Source: CAZUQA01 sp964622375 (GTDB lineage: Bacteria; Bacillota_I; Bacilli_A; Erysipelotrichales; Erysipelotrichaceae). From it: DNA of 10,720 bases. Shown one piece after another: positions 7,101 to 10,720 of the stretch (positions are counted from its first letter, which is position 1; each line of letters begins with the position of its first letter). Under the pieces are notes generated by a model. That model had not been told where the DNA came from, did no database searches, and worked only from the letters and a program-made list of their open reading frames with translations. The stretch lies in contig CAZUQA010000154.1 of assembly GCA_964622375.1 (NCBI GenBank), positions 1 through 10,720 on the forward strand. The letters are read 5' to 3'. The translations under genes and the position numbers were made by a program.

Positions 7101-7706
7101 ATGAAAAATAATTGGGTTAAATTATTGATTATTCTTTTAGTGTCAATTATGGCGTTTACAGGGTGTGTAAGAGCAAAGAAAGAATACTCAAACAATAAAA
7201 GCTTGGATATGGAAATAGAAAGTCTAATTGATTTTATTAAACCCGAAGAAAAGGAAATGTGGGGTTTTGAAGAAAATGATGATTTGAATTCAATTACTGT
7301 TGGTGAAGGAGTGTTGGTATACTACCTAAACGCTGAGCATGAAATTGTCACTGATGGTAAATATTTCTACTATTTGTATTGCGATGGAAAAATGAGAACT
7401 GGACTAATAATGAAAGACGATGTCTTAATACAATCTACTGGCGGAAGTGGTTATTTGGCAGATTATATTAGAATTTATGAAAAAGAACTAGAAAAAGACT
7501 CTAGCGTGAGTAATTATAGTGTATTGCAGTTTAGAAATACCTTTTTACTCATGTACAGAAGAGATGACAATCTATTCTTGATTGGTGATCCAGGGATATT
7601 CCAAATGCCAAAAGAAAATGCGTATACATTTCAAAGCTTTTTAGAAGAACTAGAAGGGTTTATCAAGGCGTTAGAAGAATTTTGTGCTGAGTATGGATGC
7701 GATTAG
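7101..7706 (+). CDS. Small lipoprotein of unknown function, partner of the protease
   Basis: I do not recognise the family. The 201 residues begin with a lipoprotein signal, MKNNWVKLLIILLVSIMAFTGC, with a slightly unusual lipobox (FTGC, C22; Phe at -3), so it should be anchored on the outer face of the membrane. The mature part is acidic, with alternating hydrophobic strands (GVLVYYLN, KYFYYLYCDG, FLLMYRRDDNLFLIGD) and a Glu-rich helix at the C-terminus (EELEGFIKALEEFC). AAGGAG (7089-7094) overlaps the protease stop, 6 nt from the ATG, so the two genes are translated from one message. All six arginines are AGA, as in the protease, which points to shared origin. An inhibitor or immunity role, as for the inhibitor genes directly downstream of staphopain and SpeB genes, is a guess from position only. 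Confidence 0.75.
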   Translation: MKNNWVKLLIILLVSIMAFTGCVRAKKEYSNNKSLDMEIESLIDFIKPEEKEMWGFEENDDLNSITVGEGVLVYYLNAEHEIVTDGKYFYYLYCDGKMRTGLIMKDDVLIQSTGGSGYLADYIRIYEKELEKDSSVSNYSVLQFRNTFLLMYRRDDNLFLIGDPGIFQMPKENAYTFQSFLEELEGFIKALEEFCAEYGCD

Positions 7707-7778
7707 TTGGAAGCATTTTTGATATTTATTTTTCTATTTACATGATTGAGTCAATTTGTGGAAATAGAGTACACCCCA

Positions 7779-7805
7779 AAGTAGTCTGAAAAAGGCTACT
7801 TTTTT
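7779..7805 (+). terminator. Terminator of the protease-lipoprotein operon
   Basis: AAGTAGTC (7779-7786), loop TGAAAAA, then GGCTACTT (7794-7801): an 8-bp stem with one G-U pair, continuing into a T run to 7805, about 70 nt after the lipoprotein stop. Confidence 0.75.
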
Positions 7806-7845
7806 CTGTGGCTTTTGAGTTTGTTTTTTAGCCAATATTGACACT

Positions 7846-7883
7846 TTTGTCAACACGCTCAAAAAGGTCACAGGGCCTTTTTC
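7846..7883 (-). repeat. Dispersed hairpin element, copy 2
   Basis: On the minus strand this reads GAAAAAGGCC-hairpin, 5 nt, TGTTGACAAA, matching copy 1 at 6055-6092 in inverted orientation. On the plus strand the hairpin with its ACAG loop also matches copy 1 directly at 22 of 23 positions, because the stem is palindromic. TTGACA then forms a further small dyad with TGTCAA (7838-7853). Confidence 0.55.
7861..7882. terminator. Bidirectional terminator between convergent genes
   Basis: AAAAAGGTC (7861-7869), loop ACAG, GGCCTTTTT (7874-7882). It lies 25 nt past the stop of the minus-strand lipoprotein gene and has T tracts in both directions. The single change from the 6056 copy gives a G-U pair in the plus-strand RNA but an A-C mismatch in the minus-strand RNA, so it should be somewhat stronger as a plus-strand backup. 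Confidence 0.65.
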
Positions 7884-7907
7884 TTAAGGAGAAAAGTTAA
7901 ATCAAAA

Positions 7908-9113
7908 CTAGTCATTTATTCTAAGGTGATAATAGAAATCGCTTAAGATAAGCTGTTCACCCAACAATTTGTGTTTTAAAGTGTAGAAAATCAAAGTTTG
8001 ATCGTCTAGTAAATAAGGGATAGTAAGATAATCAGAAAAAGACAGCTCATAGATATTGATGGTATTTCCGCCATCTTCCAACAGGAAAGAATGTAAACGT
8101 TCGCCTTTGGAGTAAGCCGGAGTGTAAAAGCTGGTATATTTATCATTGATGGTAACCGGAGCACTTATACGATTGAAATTGTAGTCAGTAAAATTAGTAG
8201 GATAGAAAACCTTTTCACTCATGTCATAAATACCATAAGTGATTTCCTTGTCTTCGCCTACGACGCTGTATAAGAGTTTATTACCGACTAAAAGATAGTC
8301 TAAGCCGTTGTGTATTTTGACTTTAGCCATAACACCATCATAGTAATAAATATTTAAAGTGTTTTCACTTAAGGTGCTGAAAGTGAGAAACTTATTATTG
8401 ACTTTAGTGGCAGCGCTGTTACTGAGAAATTCAAAACTATCATCTTGAAGATTAGCGTCAAAAACGTAATCCTGAGCAATTTCAAAAATCGTCTGTAGTT
8501 TATTGCCGTCATATTTTTTTAGGAAAATATAGTAAGCAGATTCCTGTATGTCTTCTGCCATGATGTAGAGTTCATCTTGAAAGTGTAAACTGAAAGTCGG
8601 AAAGTAAGATAATTCAGCAGTACCGTTTAATAGGAGAACGGTTTTACCGTTTTTCAGGGCATAAATGAAATAGTCGCCACTTTGTTCGCATAGGCTGTAT
8701 AGGGTAAAATTGTCAGTACTAACAAAATCGCGGATTTCCCTAGCGATTGGAATGTTCTTAATCAGGTTTGTTACTTGAAGATTATCTGGGATTTCATAAA
8801 AATGCAGGTTTTTACTAGAGTAATAAATAGTGCTATCTTTATTATTCGTCGCTAAGTTGCCATGTTCGATTACCACATACTGCAGTCGGCCGTCATAGTT
8901 ATTAAGCAAACTCAACTCTTTAAACGAATTACCCGGAATTTGATTATTGAGATTGATATCATCAATAATGTTATTCAATAAAGTGAACTCACTAACATGA
9001 AACTTAGTCGCGAAATCAGCTTCAATAACATCAACGGAAGCTTTTACTGTCGAAAAACAGCCCAGTAAACCTAAACTGATAAGTAAAACGGTTAAAAAGC
9101 GCCATAGTTTCAT
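7908..9113 (-). CDS. Lipoprotein of unknown function, beta-rich, propeller-like
   Basis: I do not recognise the family. The 401-residue product starts with a clear lipoprotein signal, MKLWRFLTVLLISLGLLGC, with lipobox LLGC (C19). The rest is a series of short strand-turn-strand units about 40-50 residues apart, such as GDYFIYALKNGKTVLLL, DELYIMAEDIQESAYYIFLK, NKFLTFSTLSENTLNIYYYDG, NKLLYSVVGEDKEITYGIYD and NTINIYELSFSDYLTIPYLL, the look of an irregular six- or seven-bladed beta-propeller. No catalytic motif is visible. The start has AAAGGA (9124-9129 on the complement) 10 nt upstream. Arginine codons are mostly CGN (5 of 7), so it looks native, unlike the convergent protease operon. A terminator-like hairpin (9249-9275) separates it from the oxidoreductase gene upstream, so it likely has its own promoter. 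A surface sensor, scaffold or ligand-binding role is possible. Confidence 0.8.
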   Translation of the reverse strand: MKLWRFLTVLLISLGLLGCFSTVKASVDVIEADFATKFHVSEFTLLNNIIDDINLNNQIPGNSFKELSLLNNYDGRLQYVVIEHGNLATNNKDSTIYYSSKNLHFYEIPDNLQVTNLIKNIPIAREIRDFVSTDNFTLYSLCEQSGDYFIYALKNGKTVLLLNGTAELSYFPTFSLHFQDELYIMAEDIQESAYYIFLKKYDGNKLQTIFEIAQDYVFDANLQDDSFEFLSNSAATKVNNKFLTFSTLSENTLNIYYYDGVMAKVKIHNGLDYLLVGNKLLYSVVGEDKEITYGIYDMSEKVFYPTNFTDYNFNRISAPVTINDKYTSFYTPAYSKGERLHSFLLEDGGNTINIYELSFSDYLTIPYLLDDQTLIFYTLKHKLLGEQLILSDFYYHLRIND

Positions 9114-9131
9114 ACTAATTAAGTCCTTTCA

Positions 9132-9155
9132 GCAGTTACAACCTTTTACAACTGC
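9132..9155 (-). promoter_or_regulatory. Leader hairpin just before the ribosome binding site
   Basis: In the minus-strand RNA, GCAGUUGUAA, loop AAGG, UUGUAACUGC pair over 10 bp including two G-U pairs; in the plus-strand RNA the same positions are A-C mismatches. It ends 2 nt before the AAAGGA of the 401-residue lipoprotein gene. It may affect translation initiation or mRNA stability, or the TTACAAC direct repeats inside it may be a protein site. Confidence 0.4.
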
Positions 9156-9240
9156 GGCAAATTGTAATATTTTTTTATCTTGTAATACGATTGTATAGTA
9201 ACAAAAGAAGGCTTTTCCGACAAATAATATGACCGCAGCA

Positions 9241-9275
9241 CAAAAGAAAAGCTCACATTGACAGACTGTGAGCTT
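9241..9275 (-). terminator. Terminator of the Gfo/Idh/MocA oxidoreductase gene
   Basis: On the minus strand AAGCTCACA (9275-9267), a 9-nt loop and TGTGAGCTT (9257-9249) form a perfect 9-bp stem followed by TTTTCTTTTG (9248 downward). It begins 25 nt after the oxidoreductase stop codon and separates that gene from the next minus-strand gene. Confidence 0.85.
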
Positions 9276-9299
9276 GCTTAAGCATAATAAATTCAATAA

Positions 9300-10280
9300 T
9301 TACAGATCAGCCGGGTAGATGATGCCAGATTGGCGGCGGCATTCCGTTATTACACTGTGAACCGCGATACTGGTGGCAAAAGGTACACCTCTAGACTCAA
9401 TAGCACCGCTAGCTACCGCTTCAATCATGTCTTTTATTTGGTAGTAGAAACCTTCCTTCAATTCTTCACCGATGACAATCTTTTCTTTGGTCAACCGATT
9501 GATGAAGTACATAGAGCCTAAACGACTGGTATAGTCGACATAGATGGTACCGGCTTCACCACAAATTTCATTGACTATGTTAGTGTCGCTGGCTTTTGAA
9601 TAAGAAATCGCAGCATTGAAACTCGGATAACAGAAGATGCTGGTGCCGGAGACATCAGCTCCGGTATCAAGCAGCGAAGAAGCACTGAGGATTTTGTCCG
9701 GAATGCCAAAAAGTGCGACACATAAACCTATCGGATAAACTCCAAGATCCATGATGGCACCATTGGAAAGATCACTGCGGAAAGTGGTGGGGTTTTCCCC
9801 GGCTAAATAAGCATCATAACGTGATGAATATTTTGAGAAGTTAAAAGTAACTTGGCGAATCGGCCCCACTAATGGCAATGCTTCTTTTAGCGCTTGAAAG
9901 TTAGGATTAAATAAGGGTACTAAGCCTTCGTGAAGGTAAGTTTGGTTTCTCTTGGCACACTCTATCATCTCTTGAACTTCTCTTAGGTTGCTGGCTAGCG
10001 GTTTTTCACAGAAAACCGGAATCTTACGTTCTAAGAAATAAACGCTGATGGCTAAATGCTTGCCATTAGGTACGCCGACATAGGCTGCTTCAATGATACC
10101 GGCTTCATACATTTCCTCAAAACTGCCAAAACTGTAAGGAATATCATATTTCTTGGCGAAGTTTTCAGCTTTTTCTTTTGAAGTTCCGGCGACTGCTACA
10201 ACTTCACAGTCAGGGCATTGCAAGGCACCACTCATAAAAAAATCTGAGACAAAATTAGTTCCGATAATACCAAATTTCAT
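9300..10280 (-). CDS. Gfo/Idh/MocA-family NAD(P)-dependent oxidoreductase
   Basis: Cytoplasmic dehydrogenase of the glucose-fructose oxidoreductase/inositol dehydrogenase family, acting on a sugar, sugar alcohol or related ring compound; the substrate cannot be read from the sequence. The 326 residues show an N-terminal Rossmann fold, MKFGIIGTNFVSDFF, with Asn where the third glycine of GxGxxG often lies, then VGVPNGKH, the family hallmark CEKPLASN (E92, K93, P94), and a C-terminal domain with AIMDLGVYPI (D178, Y182) holding the catalytic region. In this subfamily Tyr replaces the His of DxGxH. AGGAGG (complement of 10289-10294) lies 8 nt before the ATG. It is a single-gene unit with its own promoter and terminator, divergent from the gene at 10485. 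Confidence 0.9.
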   Translation of the reverse strand: MKFGIIGTNFVSDFFMSGALQCPDCEVVAVAGTSKEKAENFAKKYDIPYSFGSFEEMYEAGIIEAAYVGVPNGKHLAISVYFLERKIPVFCEKPLASNLREVQEMIECAKRNQTYLHEGLVPLFNPNFQALKEALPLVGPIRQVTFNFSKYSSRYDAYLAGENPTTFRSDLSNGAIMDLGVYPIGLCVALFGIPDKILSASSLLDTGADVSGTSIFCYPSFNAAISYSKASDTNIVNEICGEAGTIYVDYTSRLGSMYFINRLTKEKIVIGEELKEGFYYQIKDMIEAVASGAIESRGVPFATSIAVHSVITECRRQSGIIYPADL

Positions 10281-10333
10281 ATTCTTTTCCTCCTAATAAA
10301 TCTAAATCTATTTTAGCAAAAAACAGACAATAA

Positions 10334-10362
10334 TTTATATCATTCTACAAAAATTAAGTGAA
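10334..10362 (-). promoter_or_regulatory. Promoter of the oxidoreductase gene
   Basis: On the minus strand TTCACT (10362-10357), a 17-nt spacer and TATAAA (10339-10334), 54 nt before the ATG. The -10 is 5 of 6 and the -35 is 4 of 6 to consensus. Confidence 0.55.
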
Positions 10363-10429
10363 CTACCGAAACAAAAGTAGAAATGAAAAAGTCAGAAAAA
10401 GCACAGAAAAACGCTGGCTCTATAACCCA

Positions 10430-10458
10430 TTGAAACAAACCCCTCATTAATATATAAT
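10430..10458 (+). promoter_or_regulatory. Strong sigma-A promoter of the secreted-protein gene
   Basis: TTGAAA (10430-10435), exactly 17 nt, then a perfect TATAAT (10453-10458). Start near 10465 gives a leader of about 20 nt containing GAGGG (10472-10476). Confidence 0.8.
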
Positions 10459-10484
10459 ATGTTTAAGAAACGAGGGAAAATAGA

Positions 10485-10720
10485 ATGAAAAAACAAAGTA
10501 TCTTTGAAATACTGACCAAGACGGTGCTATCAGTATTTTTGATGCTTTATGGTATTTCGATTGTAGAAGCCTCGGGTAAAGACAACCCACCCAAAGATAA
10601 AAAGAAAGATACAGAAACTGAAGAAGTATACATAGTCAGAGAAGCGGAAGAGTTGCGAGATGAATACTCAACAACCTACGAAAACAGTGACGGAACATAT
10701 ACTTCTTTTTTATATGCCAG
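10485..10720 (+). CDS. Secreted surface protein, N-terminal part (3' partial), RHS/wall-associated-like
   Basis: The reading frame is open to the window end, giving 78 codons. The ATG has GAGGG 8 nt upstream and a near-consensus promoter before it. The product opens with a signal peptide (MKKQSIFEILTKTVLSVF..., likely cut near VEASG, about residue 30), then a highly charged linker (KDNPPKDKKKDTETEE), then REAEELRDEYSTTYENSDGT. The pattern 'REEN..+ ..DGTY', with an aromatic run after it, resembles the start of large Firmicutes secreted proteins carrying DNRLRE and RHS/YD repeats, often with a polymorphic toxin C-terminus. That resemblance is from memory and the diagnostic repeats lie outside the window, so the family call is tentative; the secreted-protein call is firm. 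Confidence 0.7.
   Translation, partial: MKKQSIFEILTKTVLSVFLMLYGISIVEASGKDNPPKDKKKDTETEEVYIVREAEELRDEYSTTYENSDGTYTSFLYA

Noticed and set aside
9330..9521. 63-codon plus-strand frame inside the oxidoreductase gene
   Set aside because: It is a shadow of the minus-strand coding sequence without its own ribosome binding site or recognisable product.
10401..10425. Possible catabolite-response (cre) site near the ACGCTGGC sequence
   Set aside because: Too many mismatches to the cre consensus on the left half.
1..10720. tRNA, rRNA or CRISPR arrays
   Set aside because: No cloverleaf, rRNA-like or regularly spaced repeat pattern was seen on either strand.

Overview
The window looks like a low-GC Gram-positive chromosome, probably from an anaerobic or microaerophilic relative of the Bacilli/Erysipelotrichia. 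The reasons are a DnaI-type helicase loader, strong AGGAGG-like ribosome binding sites, a zinc-less ROK sugar kinase, a rubrerythrin and lipobox-bearing lipoproteins. I cannot name the species.

Layout. (1) 1-5376, plus strand: a tight five-gene run of dnaI (5' end outside the window), pfkA, pyk, a ROK glucokinase-like gene and an M29 aminopeptidase. Intergenic gaps are 1, 14, 11 and 3 nt, so this reads as one operon joining the replicative helicase loader to the entry and exit kinases of glycolysis. (2) 5377-6130: rubrerythrin with its own promoter, a perfect 8-bp inverted repeat over the -35 region and two tandem terminators. (3) 6131-7805: an AT-rich islet. It has about 390 nt without a convincing gene, then a secreted papain-like (C39/C70-type) cysteine protease and a small lipoprotein. 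All 11 arginines of this pair are AGA, against 0 of 15 in pfkA, which suggests foreign origin. Related hairpin elements at 6055-6092 and 7846-7883 bracket the islet. (4) 7908-10280, minus strand: a 401-residue lipoprotein of unknown, beta-rich (propeller-like) type and a Gfo/Idh/MocA oxidoreductase, each apparently its own transcription unit. (5) 10430-10720, plus strand: a near-consensus promoter and the first 78 codons of a secreted protein that resembles the N-terminus of large RHS/wall-associated Firmicutes proteins.

Functional picture. The first block covers glucose phosphorylation, fructose-6-phosphate phosphorylation, pyruvate formation, peptide trimming and primosome assembly. Rubrerythrin points to peroxide defence under anaerobiosis. 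The second half is mostly cell-surface accessory material. The most interesting candidate for an undescribed system is the protease-lipoprotein pair: the protease has a full Cys-His-Asp set but almost no room for a propeptide, and the gene directly behind it encodes a membrane-anchored partner that could restrain, present or protect against it. That role is inference from gene order.
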